A DNA stretch of 64,000 nucleotides, from positions 8,521,065 to 8,585,064 of the forward strand of contig CM038916.1 in the NCBI GenBank assembly GCA_021904315.1. Reading direction: 5' to 3'. Position 1 is the first letter of the stretch; each line of letters begins with the position of its first letter. Under the pieces are notes generated by a model. That model was not told the origin of the DNA. It saw only the letters and a program-made list of their open reading frames with translations, and ran no database searches. Of this stretch, positions 1-11,200 are shown piece by piece. The position numbers and the translations under genes are program-made. The DNA is from Sphagnum magellanicum. Its lineage: Eukaryota > Streptophyta > Sphagnopsida > Sphagnales > Sphagnaceae.

Positions 1-93
1 CATTAGAGATTTTTGGAAAGTTGAAAGCTCGCCCCCACCCCACCCCCCAAAATGGACCAAAACTTTTAAGAGTGATGAATGTGAATGACTTAG

Positions 94-336
94 AGCACCG
101 CTACTCAATATGTGGTCCGACAAAATAAAAAATATGAAGAAGATTTGGAGCATTTTGTGATTCAGGAACACACAAAAAAAAGTCTAGAGGAATTCGGTTG
201 GAAAGAAATTTTTGGTGGTCATCCCCAAAACCAGAATTTGAAGAAAGAAGAAGATGATGATTTGGAGCACATTCTGATTCAAGAACATAGAAACAAAAGT
301 CTGGTGGAATTGGTTCGAAGAAAGACTTTGCAGTAG
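94..336 (+). pseudogene. ORF fragment made of an in-frame tandem duplication
   Basis: An open frame of about 80 codons runs from the stop at 91-93 to the TAG at 334-336, with no ATG near its start, so it can only be an exon piece or a relic. It contains the same peptide pattern twice: DLEHFVIQEH then KSLEEF, and DLEHILIQEH then KSLVEL. The two copies start at 142 and 259, a period of 117 bp or exactly 39 codons. The copies differ mostly by conservative changes, which hints at past coding constraint. I do not recognise the family and no neighbouring exon could be joined to it. Confidence 0.3.
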
Positions 337-340
337 TATT

Positions 341-1788
341 TTGCAAACTGCCTTTCTTCAGCCAAATTATCCTGACCTTTTGAATCCAATATATTTATGC
401 ATAGTGGAGGTATCCGCAAAGTTAGGAAAAGACAACACCAGTACCTTGAGTTTGGTCATAAATAAGGTGAGACTCAAAGAAAACCTGCCAAAAAGCACAT
501 TAACATTCAAGGGTGGGGGGGGGACGTTTGAAAGCCATCAATTTTGACAGTTTTCTGAGTTTCACCCTTTTCTTTTATCCTACTATGCTAATATGCTAAG
601 ATTTTGCATTTCATACCAAGTTTCAACATTTCATACTGAGACTTAATACAAATTTCCTTATTTTATGGATATCACTAAAAGAGAAATTAGGGGGTGAAAG
701 GAGGCCCAAAGATAGGGTGAAAAAAGGGTGAATTTACAGATTTCTATAATATATTGCAAATGTGGCTAATCAAAAGGAATTCATTGGGGAAGGTTTCAAA
801 GGTGATAAAACCTTTCTCTTGAACATTTTGCTTGCAAAATGAGTTTACCAACTAGTATATATATATATAATTTTTTTGGTGGTGATTTTCACCACTTGGC
901 AACCCCCAAAAAAAGCTATGCAAAGGGCCTCAATTTCTAGCTATCATATTTGAAAATGTTGCCAATATTCAACTATTTGCACTAGGCTTGTAACCATTTG
1001 CAAGATCAATAGTTCGCATTTGTCACCATCACTGACAATTTCAGTCCACCATAAGATGCCATATGTCCCCACCCCCATTTGCCACAATAATACAAGTGTA
1101 GATTTATAGATTACCCTTAATGCAAAAGTAATTTTTTTTGTGGAAATAGGTTTGTAGGGTGAAAGCTAGGGTTAGGTGCTAGAAGTTAGAACTAATGATT
1201 TTTTTTCCCCGACAAATTTTGGTCGTTTTTCAACAAAAAATTGTGAATTTTTTTTAAAGGTAAATTTGACAAAAATTCTTAATTTAAAAAAAAAATTGCC
1301 CTAATTTTTTAAACCACAATTTGAAAAAGAAAAAACTTGGTTGGAACTTGGGTAAGTCCAAAGTTGTAAAGTGGTCCCCAAGGTAAATATGGACAATGAA
1401 GGTTTTTTTTTTTTTTAAAAATTTTATAAATTAAATTTATTTATTATTATTAATTTTTCCAATTTTGTGATGTAGCCAAATTTATGATCATTTGCAAGAA
1501 GATTTAGCCAAATTTGGTTATAGACCAAATATAAAATAAAATTTAAAAAAAAATCCTTCACATTTTTGGTTCATGTAAGAAACTCAATAGAGAAATTTGG
1601 TGATTTAACAATAGAAAACTTCATCAAAATTTGGCATCTAAAAAACCAAAAAAACACATTTTTTAGCCATTTTGATTTTTTAAAAAAGAACCCAACTAGC
1701 TAAGTTTAGTAAAAAAAAAACATTGGACACCATTCAAATAGAGGCCCTTTTTTGAAAAGTATCAAAAAGTCTTGTCTTTACACCAATT
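341..1788. other. AT-rich intergenic DNA
   Basis: No gene is seen. The stretch has a short AT run near 858-876, many A and T homopolymers, and at about 1441-1600 a block containing AGCCAAATTTGG that reappears in inverted orientation near 37530-37610, so part of it is a dispersed repeat. Confidence 0.6.
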
Positions 1789-3370
1789 TTAGTTCTCACA
1801 AAACTCTAATAAAAGGTCAATGGCTAGAACCATCACATGGGAGACAAAAAGGGAAGGCCAAGGAAAGGCCAAAAGATGAATAACTTGTAGGAACCAAAAA
1901 AAGGGAAAGAGCTGATCCCTCTCATGGTAGGAAACTATTTCACCCATAGCCTTTCTAATGTCGCTTGCATGCAAATCATGCGATCTAATAATAATGGGAG
2001 GTTTAGAACAAACATCACCCGCCAACACAATTTTCTTTTTTATAATAGAAGCTAAAGCACGTTAAAAAGTAATATTAACACGTTGCTTCAAAAATTGAAT
2101 GCAAAAGACAGGATAAATGACTTTTTGATCGTCTATCATGGAAAAGACAGGCACATTCCTTGATAAAATGATCCATATCGTGCTTAAGTGTGTTGTGCAC
2201 CTCCATGGCCATCCGAATAAAGTGGTGCCTTTCATGAAACCCTCTATATTTGGAGATATTAGCAATGGCACTAAGTTCCGTAACTACACTTGTTGGTCAA
2301 CTAATGACACTCAAGGTCATCGTCTTGCACATTGGGTCAGTAACCACCACATTGGCAACGAAAACTTGGTCTTTTCAGGTCATGTAAAGATTGACTCATA
2401 ATGAAATTCTTGACGTAAGGGTGTACCATTGTTCTTTCCATACAGTGTGCTCATTTTTTTCAAGCGAAGGCATACATGGCGTCTCAGATGGCATCATGTG
2501 TAGCTATTTGCTAACGTCCAAATGGCTAACGAATTAAATGCATGCCAAATACATCTAATTCGTGTCTACATTCACACGTAAGAAGATTAGATGCCAAAGG
2601 TTGAATCAAATCGAGACGAAAAAATAACACAAAAGTGAAAGTAAAGTGTGCAATGCGAAACGAATAAATAGATGGTTTAGTAACCAACCATAGCCTTGCC
2701 CCCTTGCCCAAACAAGAACAAATGCGGGTTCTGGATGTTGAGGAAATGGAGTCATCTTCCAAGATAGACCTAAGGGATGTGTTGTGTTGTTGTGTTGTGT
2801 TGATGCTTATAGACTTGGGGCGCCAGTAATTGTTATTCTCAAAAGAAAGGTGCATCTCCCTAGTTACATGAGGAAGGCCAATGTAAGCATGACTAAAGCA
2901 AGTGTGGCCCCCCCTCAACTTGAAAAACATATTCCTCCAAAATGGGTATCGAAAATATAAAACCTAAACCACAAATACGAAGCCACTAAAGCCTAATTCC
3001 TTAAAAAAGTAGATGGGGCATGATCCTTCATAGAGAGAAGGCCTATATCATCAAAGGATGTCGATAGTCGAACTTGACACCTCGTTAAGGGGCCTTGAAA
3101 AGACTCTCACGATTTCGGACCCATAATGTCCTTACATATTTGCATAACTTTCCTTTCAAAACCTACCAAAAGAAATAAGAAGGAAAAAAGAAGAAGTATT
3201 GTCCATGTACGATAAGAAGGTCGATGAGCTACACATGAAAATAAAATGCTCAAAGCAACTTGGGCATCTCCCAAGAGAGGAAGATCATCGATATGCGCCA
3301 CGTTGTGAGATAAAGCCTCATCCAAAAAACATCTCATCCAAAAAGTCATGAGAACCCACTGACACACTCA
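1789..3370 (-). mobile_element. Decayed LINE-type (non-LTR) retrotransposon remnant, C-terminal part
   Basis: Read on the minus strand, three broken open frames line up in order: 3367-3107, 2930-2526 and 2271-1789. The middle one ends with a run containing LLTCECRHELDVFGMHLIR. This looks like the C-x-C...D-x-x-G-x-H zinc-finger segment that follows the reverse transcriptase in some plant LINE-like elements and precedes a restriction-like endonuclease domain. Downstream, THDAI and the frame with AGDVCSKPPIIIRSHDLHAS follow. The last frame is open for 160 codons apart from one TAA at 2062-2064, and the stretch between 2526 and 2271 has several frameshifts and stops. The catalytic reverse transcriptase itself is not visible, so this is a 5-prime truncated, dead copy. 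Family assignment rests on recalled pattern similarity, not on a search. Confidence 0.55.
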
Positions 3371-4664
3371 AAATCTGAGCTACACCAACTTAGACACCAC
3401 TTATTAGACTACTCCAAAGTCTCAAGGCTTGAACCTTAAACCCTAACTTTTTTTTACAGTTTAGTTCTTGGAGGGCTACCTATTCTTAACAAGAAAATGC
3501 TTGTGTGAAGAATTTCCACTAGTTGAAATCTGGGAAGCTCTTACATATTGGAGTGGCTTCCCCCTGCACTAAAATGTAGGTCACTAAACTGTAAACTGTA
3601 AACCCTAACACCCTACCAAGTAAACAATTTTTTTGTCACTACCATCCCAACCAACTCTTGTGATTTCTCTTCCTCAAAATGTGATGGACAATGAGCATAA
3701 ATTTTGTTGCCTTTTTTTTGATCTGGTTTGCCTCTTGCTCATCATGCAAACTGACATCATGACTGAGTTTTTAACTGTTGCTTCTGGAAATGTGACTGAC
3801 ACTCAGGATGTGCAATTTTTGTACTAATTTTTGCACTAAGGTTCAATCAGACAAAAATCATACTCAAGATCTTTTGGAGCTGATGAAGTACTACTCTCTA
3901 TACCTCATTTATAAGATCAGCTTCATCTTTTGCAGAGGCTAGGCAGTAGGAATTCAATGTGCAAAGTCCATATCTGTGGTTAGATCTTAATGTAAAAATC
4001 TTGGCTGCAGAATGTTGGTTTGGTGACATTGGCACTGTGTGTTCTGGCACTATGAGGCACTATGTGGTGTCACAATGTCACTCACTGTATTGCCTATTTA
4101 TTCTTGTATCTGATCTTGAGGTTTTTGGTAGTTTGATTTCTCTGTTTTTGGAGAATCCTGTGCTCATTCCTTAGTTGTAGATGTGAATTCACAATGGTGT
4201 CACGATTCTGTATCGAAGTCATGTTGTCTTTTTGTTCCATATTGTGTCCCATTGAAAATGCAGATTTTGGTGTCTGGATGGGCAACCATAGCAATGAGAA
4301 AACTAAAAGCAAGTCACTGGAGCATGATCAGCATTCTTGAAACCGAAACTAATCTTGTTGTGCAACACAAGAAAGCTATCTCAGATTGAGAGTGAAGTAG
4401 AAACCCAACTTTAAAACCATCTAGACATTACAAGACTAAAAATTCAAATCTGTGTGAAAGAAAATGCACATGTACACATCTAAGTATTGATTTCATAAAA
4501 TTGCCCATTCTTTACATTCTATGCAATGTTATGTGTCAGTTAATGTTTGACATTTACCTATGCTTAAGCAAAAATTGGGGACCTTGGGAGCAGATGAAGT
4601 CAGTGGGGAGATGTTATGGTAGGCTGTCAATACCATAAACATTGTTGAAGGTCCATGAACATGC
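3371..4664. other. Intergenic DNA without recognised genes
   Basis: Short telomere-like AAACCCTAA motifs occur near 3430 and 3598. Several short open frames are present on both strands, none with a recognisable product. An 11-bp inverted repeat (TACAGTTTAGT and its complement) lies about 115 bp apart near 3458 and 3582. Confidence 0.5.
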
Positions 4665-5072
4665 ATGGTATGGCAGTTACTGGGCACTCAAAGCACTCCT
4701 CAGTTAATTTTGCTTCTGGTCTTGCTTTCTGTTTTCTTTGGAGTTGGATTTCCCCTTTTTTCCATGTTGATTTATTTGGCTGCTGTCATGTTGAGGAAAG
4801 CTATTTTTAGACCTTTTGCAAATTATTTAGTGCCAAACACCAGGTGTAAGTACAGTAATGAGGAGAAACAAGCACCATCAGGAGTGCTTCACTGGCTGCC
4901 TAGATCCAAGAGTGAGGTAATAATTTCTTGTGCACTGGTGGTGGCTGCCTCATCACCCAATGTTAAGGACTTTGCAGTGGATTTGATATGTTCAAGCTTT
5001 TCACACTCAGAATGTAATAATTCTTGTGGACCAGTGGTGGCTGGTTTCATCACCCAATTCTCCAATTTGTAA
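4665..5072 (+). CDS. Possible small membrane protein ORF, doubtful
   Basis: An ATG-started frame of 135 codons has two hydrophobic stretches (roughly residues 14-28 and 29-46) followed by a polar part. A good splice donor, GTAAGT, lies inside it near 4847, so the real exon could end after about 61 codons. The last third runs into the ~100-bp tandem array that starts at about 4925, where a long frame could arise by chance. I do not recognise the protein. It may be spurious. Confidence 0.2.
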   Translation: MVWQLLGTQSTPQLILLLVLLSVFFGVGFPLFSMLIYLAAVMLRKAIFRPFANYLVPNTRCKYSNEEKQAPSGVLHWLPRSKSEVIISCALVVAASSPNVKDFAVDLICSSFSHSECNNSCGPVVAGFITQFSNL

Positions 5073-5340
5073 AGAACTTTGCAGTTGATATATCAAAGCT
5101 TTTCGCCCTCAGATTGTAAGAATTCTTGTGCACCACTGTGGCTGCCTCATCACCCAGTTCTCCAATGCCTGTAAAGAACTTTGCTGTGGATTTGATGTGT
5201 TCAAGCTTCTCACACTCACATTGTAATAAGTCTTTGTGCACCAGCAGTAGCTGGCTCATCGTCACCCAATTCCAATGTGTAAAAAGCTTTTGGCAGTGGA
5301 TTTGATGTATCCAAGCTTTTTCGCACTCCGATTGTTTTGA
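4925..5340. repeat. ~100-bp tandem repeat, four diverged units
   Basis: A unit beginning TTCTTGTGCACC...GGCTGCCTCATCACCCA and continuing through TAAAGAACTTTGCAGTGG and TTCAAGCTTTTC is repeated four times, with starts near 4925, 5021, 5123 and 5231. Spacing of 96, 102 and 108 bp is not constant and not always a multiple of three, so the array is probably not coding, although minus-strand translation gives recurring pieces such as IKSTAKFF. Confidence 0.8.
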
Positions 5341-5394
5341 CCCAGAGAATGAAAACTGCATGTTACTACTGCAACTAGTAAATTCATTGCAGGA

Positions 5395-5891
5395 GACATG
5401 TACCTGGCAATGTCAGTGTGCTGGAGAATCTTCGTTGAATCACCACAGTAGATGCTTGCAGTCAAAGCAAGACCAATTGCAGTAGATCCATTGGGTTCTT
5501 CAGCAAAGCACCTTCCACAGATGGATATGAACAAGTAAGTGGGTTCAGCAAGGCAAAAGAAGCACCTGAACCAGAGATAGATATGAAGAAAAACCAACCA
5601 TCTTCCGGATGGTGGCAGCAGCCTCCGTGAGCAATTTGCTTCTTGGAGTGGAGAAAGAAATGCCAGAAGGATTTGGGTTTTTGCTGCTGCTGCTGCTGCT
5701 GTTGTTGTGCTGAAGGGCCTATTGATGAGTTTGCCAATCTTGCCTTCAACATTTGGTGCAGTATTACTGAGTACCCAAAATCTGTTCAAAGATCTGTTGC
5801 AAGAAATGCTGTTGTAGAAGAAAAAAAAGTTGAGGGAGAGAGAGAGGGATCTGCTGCTTATGCAGGGTAGCAACAGTAGTTTCAGCAACAA
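5395..5891 (-). other. Exon-like open region, minus strand, unidentified
   Basis: A minus-strand frame is open from 5891 through 5395. Its first ~70 residues are rich in Leu, Ser, Arg and Phe and end with NRPFSTTT and an Ala run, resembling an organelle-targeting peptide. A later part reads GRCFAEEPNGSTAIG and continues to a possible splice donor (AG|GTACAT) near 5400. The Ala run is the translation of a (CTG/CAG)n stretch at about 5682-5706, which in another frame gives poly-Gln. No downstream exon could be joined because the tandem array follows. The protein is not recognised. Confidence 0.25.
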
Positions 5892-6058
5892 AATCTTCTT
5901 CTCAGATTAGGTCATTTGGAGAACAAACCCTGAACCAGAGAAGAATCATCATCACCATCATCATCACCATCACCATTGCTGCAGCAAAAGCATGGTGGGT
6001 TTTTGCTTGGATCGCCGCTTTCTCACGAGTCCCCTTATGGGTGTGTTGTGCAGCAGCA

Positions 6059-6077
6059 GACGGACGGACGGACGGAC
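6059..6077. repeat. (CGGA)n microsatellite
   Basis: Four to five CGGA units lie between two exon-like regions read in opposite directions, in DNA that is locally more GC-rich than its surroundings. Confidence 0.8.
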
Positions 6078-6220
6078 CAGCAATGCGCATGAGTCCAGAA
6101 GAGAGAGGCCCCTCATAAAGAGCGGCCATGAACCTGCATAAGAGTTGTCAGGCTTCAGCATTACCTAGTACGCGAATTGATGATGATGATGATGATTTCT
6201 CCTTCCGCAATCAAGCGGTG

Positions 6221-6238
6221 CGCGCCCGCGCGGGCGCG
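6221..6238. promoter_or_regulatory. Perfect 18-bp CpG-rich palindrome
   Basis: The sequence CGCGCCCGCGCGGGCGCG reads the same on both strands. It sits about 180 bp upstream of the ATG at 6420 and between that frame and the minus-strand frame that starts at 5891. Its composition is unlike the AT-rich surroundings. A role in a (possibly bidirectional) promoter is an inference from position and composition only. Confidence 0.4.
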
Positions 6239-6419
6239 AGACTTTTGTCGCCAAACATTTCAGTGCCAGAAGAAGAGTAGCTAGGGTTCTAGTACTTGCA
6301 TGCTGGTTGGAAGAGAGCTCTGGAAGGCATTGGCATTGAAGAGTCGGTGATTTGCTTTTTCCTTCTGTTTCTTCTCTTGGGTTTTGTTGCTCTCTCTCGT
6401 CTTCGGCATTGTCATCGAA

Positions 6420-6890
6420 ATGGGTGTGGGTGTCGCAGCATTGGTGTTTTTTTGGGTGGGTCTTCTGCTGCCGGTGGTAGTGCCATGTATGTTTGCAGGG
6501 GGAGGAGCAGTAGTAGTAGCGGACTCCAAGGAGGAGTGGTCAGCCTCCTCCTCCATATTGGAGTATGCTCTGAAGACAGAGGATCTGAAGACGGAGGAGT
6601 CGGGGCGGATACGAATGTCCGACTTGTTTGAGAAATGGGTTGGTAGTGGTGGTGTGGTGGTCAAAGCCGGCGAGAAGAATAAGAAGAAGCTCCTCGACGA
6701 CGACGACAGCACGCGGCAGAAGAAGGTGAAGAGTAGAGAACATGTCGACGACCTCAAGGAGGAGCTAGCAGGCGACTCCTCATGGGGTAAACGCTTCATC
6801 TTCCTTCCTTGGCTGCCTGGCTGCCTGCTGCTCATCCTGCTGCTGTTGTTCCTGCCACACTGCTGCAACAACCACCTTGAGTTGTTGTGA
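6420..6890 (+). CDS. Putative small membrane protein with hydrophobic ends
   Basis: A 156-residue frame starts at an ATG in good plant context (A at -3, G at +4). Residues about 5-25 form a hydrophobic segment like a signal anchor. Residues 35-120 are strongly charged, with a KNKKK-LLDDDD stretch and a Lys/Arg/Glu-rich part. Residues about 126-146 (LPWLPGCLLLILLLLFLP) form a second hydrophobic segment close to the end. A possible donor (AAG|GTGAAG) at about 6727 means the true first exon could be shorter and the C-terminal segment intronic. A longer minus-strand frame (6281-6952) overlaps it, but its composition (Ser/Thr/Pro-rich, no clear domain) looks less like a protein. The family is not recognised. 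Confidence 0.4.
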   Translation: MGVGVAALVFFWVGLLLPVVVPCMFAGGGAVVVADSKEEWSASSSILEYALKTEDLKTEESGRIRMSDLFEKWVGSGGVVVKAGEKNKKKLLDDDDSTRQKKVKSREHVDDLKEELAGDSSWGKRFIFLPWLPGCLLLILLLLFLPHCCNNHLELL

Positions 6891-7415
6891 GACTTGGGTG
6901 GGTGGACTTTGGTGCTCTTTGTGCCTTCCATGGAGCTAGGGTTCATCCACATCAGTAGCCACTAGCTTGCATTGTTGCTTGCAAGGAAGATTTCATTATT
7001 GCTTGGAAGAAAGATTGCATTTTGCTTGCAAGAAAGCTTGCTGCAACTAGCTTGCTTTCTTGCTTGATTAGAGCTGTGATCACTTGCAACTTGGAATCAA
7101 TCTGTACAAACACTTGGGTGTTTTCTGTAGTAATAGTATTTGAGAGAGAACAACTGTTTGGTCTTCATGCTGATGATGCTCTCAACATCCTCTACTGTCC
7201 CTATGACATGAGAACTCAGTGCTGCCAATTTGTTGTTTCCAGAGTGTTGCAGTGGTTCGTGTTGGTTTTTTGTTGGGGTGGGTGAGTTTCTTGTTTTGTG
7301 TGTGGTTGTGTGTGTATACTCCAGCTCTTAGCAGCAGACATGGAGGTTAGGTTTTCTTATGAGAACTTTTTTTGCAAAATTGCTCTCACAGGGTTGAGTT
7401 TTCTTCATGTCATGC

Positions 7416-8281
7416 AGGAGCAGCAGCAGCAGGGGGAATGTCTGCAGCAGCACATTCATGGGTGCAGCAGCAGCAGCAGCAGCACACCAAGGTTCAGACT
7501 CTTGCTGCACATTCACTCCTCAATTGCCTTTGTCTTTCTTCAAGTGTAGGGCTTAGTTTCTGTTTCCTCTGCAATCTCATAGATAATAGATCATGGGTGG
7601 TGGTGAATTCAGGAAGATGGAGACGACCAGAGCTACCAGCAGAGTGGGCTTTCTGTTCAGGTATTGTCATCCTTGTGCCTTTCTTCCCTGCCTTCAATTC
7701 TCTCGATCAGTCTCTGAACTCACCATACATGCAGGCACACAAACAGAAGAAGAATCACTGTGGTCTCAGCTTGAATAGTGCATGAACTTGGTGTCTTCTT
7801 CCCCTTGTCAGGAAATATGGGCAGCCAGAGTTCAGGATGAATGGAAGAGAATAGAGAATACCTAACATCTCAGTTCGTCAGGTTTTTAATTTGCTAAGGC
7901 TGCCTGATGATGCCTCCCTGCAGGAAAGAGATGAATTGAAGATAATAGCAAGCTCTTCTTCATTGAGAGGAGATCTCATGAAACTCTCCAATGGGACAGA
8001 AGTGCAACTGTTTCCTTCAGTAGAGGTGGTGCATCATGAGCATGTGAATGAGACACGGAGAAGACTGGGGGATTTTCAGCAGTGCTCACCATGCACTTGC
8101 TGTGACCGGACACGCAGCTGGTGTATCCCGCTTGTCTGTTGTTATAACATCCAATGTAACCTTGAGGGTCTTCCATTTGGCCTTTGTTCCTTCATCCCCA
8201 TCTCCTGCTCCTGTTTTGGATGCAGCAGTTGAAGAAGATTGTGGCATTTTGAGGATATTGATGACACTGGAGGGGGGGTAA
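7416..8281 (+). other. Cluster of exon-like fragments, one with a frame switch
   Basis: Several plus-strand pieces have coding character and start after good acceptors: about 7416-7489 (CAG-rich), 7612-7660 ending at a GTATTG donor, 7735-7778 (TQTEEESLWSQLE), 7812-7855 (EIWAARVQDEWKRIENT) and 7924-8281. The last reads GDLMKLSNGTEVQLFPSV and on to NETRRRLG, then looks coding only after a one-base shift at the GGGGG run 8067-8071, continuing HHALAVTGHAAGVSRLS to a stop at 8279-8281. A consistent gene model could not be built, since stops follow several fragments. It could be a pseudogene or a poorly read exon set. The family is not recognised. Confidence 0.3.
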
Positions 8282-11200
8282 AAAGCGTGGCGGACAACTA
8301 TTGCTGAATGAAACCGTGCTCAAGACCAACCAACCACCTGTTTTTTATTTTTTTATTTTCTTTTTTCTGCCAGCTGCTGAAGATGGGGAGATGGGTGCTC
8401 AACTTACTTCAAGCATAGTAAGAAAAATTCTGTTGTGGTAGCCAAAAAATTCTTGCCCACCAAGAAGTTTGTTCATCCATCTCCCTATCTCATGCTCCTG
8501 CTGCATGGCAGCAGCAGGAATTATGTTTCAATGTTAAACGGCAGAGGTGGGTGTTGGGTTTCCTTCTGTGACCAATAAGCAGACTTGTTCCTGAAGCTGG
8601 GGGATGACGATGCATCTATTTTTTTCCTAATCAGGTGATTCTGAATCCCCCTCCAATGGTTTCAGGCCAACAATTTCAACAAAAGCTTCATGAACCTTCT
8701 TTAATGTGCTGTTTTGAGTTTTTGCTTTCTAAAGCAGATAGCTGCACTGTTGTAGTAGTTCACCCTTTCTCTTGGTTCCTTGACCAACAAATGGAGTAAT
8801 GAACAACTGGGAGGGTTGTTTGATACGGAAAGCAACATTATCTGCTGCCATTATTGCTGCAGATTGTAAATTTTTTTTGGTAGAGATTTGGACACAAGTT
8901 CCTCTCAGAGATCCTTGGTCATAGTAGTGGGTTGCATGGAGAGTGTACTATTTTTGCCTTTCTGTGTTGGTTGTGTAGGGATGTGCCCTGAATGCCCCCC
9001 AAATGTTTGAGGCAGTTGTGAAAGTCTCCAATCAAGACATCCCCAAATAGTTCTCTCCAATTATTCTCAATTCCCAGAGGATCTCAATTCTCACGAAATG
9101 TTGGGGGATGTCTCGATTCTTGTTCTAGTTCTATTATTTATTTCTGGGTGTGGATCGATCAATGCATGCAATGGGTTTGCTGACAGTTGGATTTTAGTGT
9201 GAATGACGTGCAGTGTACTACTTCTTTCCAGCCTTTGGAGAAATTCAGAATACAGGTTAGCCATCTACTTAAGCACAGCCGAGGCTAAATTGTGATGCAT
9301 TATAAGTGATGTAGTTTTCACACACAAAGTCAAGACTTTATAAAATCATTCACTTGTATGAATTCGCTTGCCCCAAACAAATTTGATAGGGAGTTCTTGA
9401 AGTTCTGTAAGTCCTGTTTTAAGAGATGACTAGTGTACTATTAAGTACACTATTAAAATCAAACTTGGTATGACATAAATTAATCCAATGTAATTATAAT
9501 TAAAACATTTAAGATATTTTATTTAAGATATTTAAAAACAAATTAAAGTTGTTAAACCATGTTGGGTTCATATAAATTGGATCAAATAAAAAATTCACAT
9601 GTAAACAATATAGGTTTCAAATTGGACACATACAACAATGTTTATATAAAATTACTATGATTTGAATGCATGGTACATTATACAACAAGTTCAAGTTGTG
9701 TGAGGATACACTACACCAATGTCATGGTTTTAACATGCTAATAACATCACAACTAAATTGATTATATAATTAAGGCTTTTAGTTTAAAATGACTATGTCT
9801 ATTTTGACCAATATTAAGACTAGGTATGTCTCTTATGACTAACAAAAACTATCAATTTAAAATTTAGTCAAATTAAACACAATGATATACATACATATGT
9901 GGTGGATGTGTTGCCTACGTGGAAATTTATAAAGTTTTGACTAATGTGACTAAAATTAATCATCTTGAAACTTTGTTGCCTTACTTTTGGTGCTACATAT
10001 TAATGTGCAATATAACAAAATGAAAAGAAAAAATGAATCATTAAACTAAAGTTTCGTACATTCATTGCATACCATAGATTGTAATTAATGTGCCTATGAA
10101 ATTTGACCTATACATATAGTGGAAGCTTTATTTCACTAATTTTTTTGAAATCAAATAGAAGTTATGTAACTTCAAACCAAACTAAATATCACCTTAAAGG
10201 CTTAAATTGGAATTTCTTACTTTACATAATAGGGTATATCATATTATTAAATTCTTATACATTCACAAATTAAATTTGAAGACCTATGAAAATATAAAAT
10301 CAACTTGGGCTCCATGTGGTTATATATTACTAATGACAATCAATTGATCAATTGATGAAAAAAATGAATTGATTTTATGAAAATTAAGTTCCATCTGAAT
10401 GAAAAGATTGGATGAGATTGCATGCAACTTGAATTGAATTGAATTCAGATTGAATTGAGTTGAATTCAAATATGTTGATTGGAATTTGATTTGATTTGAA
10501 TTCAATTACATTCCAATTCAACAAAATTCAATTAAAAAAACAGGCTAAAACTCAATTTGATTAGACTAAAATTCAATTAAAAAAATGGGATGCAAATTGG
10601 TGGAAAAGGTACAGAAAATGTACTCACAAGTATGGTGAAATTGGGAAAAAAAGCTTAAATATAAAGACAAAAATTTGAAAATACACCTTTTCATTCCTTT
10701 ATTGGGAATGGGTTAAACATATTTTGGGTTGGAATTTGGTAGGATGAAATATTATGGGACCCTATAGTCATCCTACTTAAATCAATTACAATGAATTATC
10801 ATCACTAAAATTTATAATTATGTATTTCCCAAATTTCATTATGAAATTATAGAATTATATTGAGTTAGCTACATTAATTAAACTCATTACATAATTGCAT
10901 ATTTTCCTCATTAACTTATTATAAAAAATCATGTTTGCATTTTTGGAATGCATTTTTGAACCAATGTCTTCAAGGTTTATTTTTTCAAATTTGTCAATTA
11001 CAATTTTTGTTTGGATACATTCTCAAAACATTAATATGTTAATAAAAGGGTAATGAATCATTTGTCCTCATCTTTTGTGCAATTTAAAAAAAATATCTTG
11101 ATCATTGAATAAATTTCAAAATAAAGTACCGTAGTACCTTGGGGGCTTTGGCACATGTCTATTAGGCAATTATTTAATTTTGAAAGTTCCATTTTAAAAA

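Noticed and set aside
6281-6952. Minus-strand open frame of 223 codons
   Set aside because: It overlaps the plus-strand frame at 6420-6890, has Ser/Thr/Pro-rich low-complexity sequence and no recognisable domain. The plus-strand frame has a better start context and two clear hydrophobic segments.
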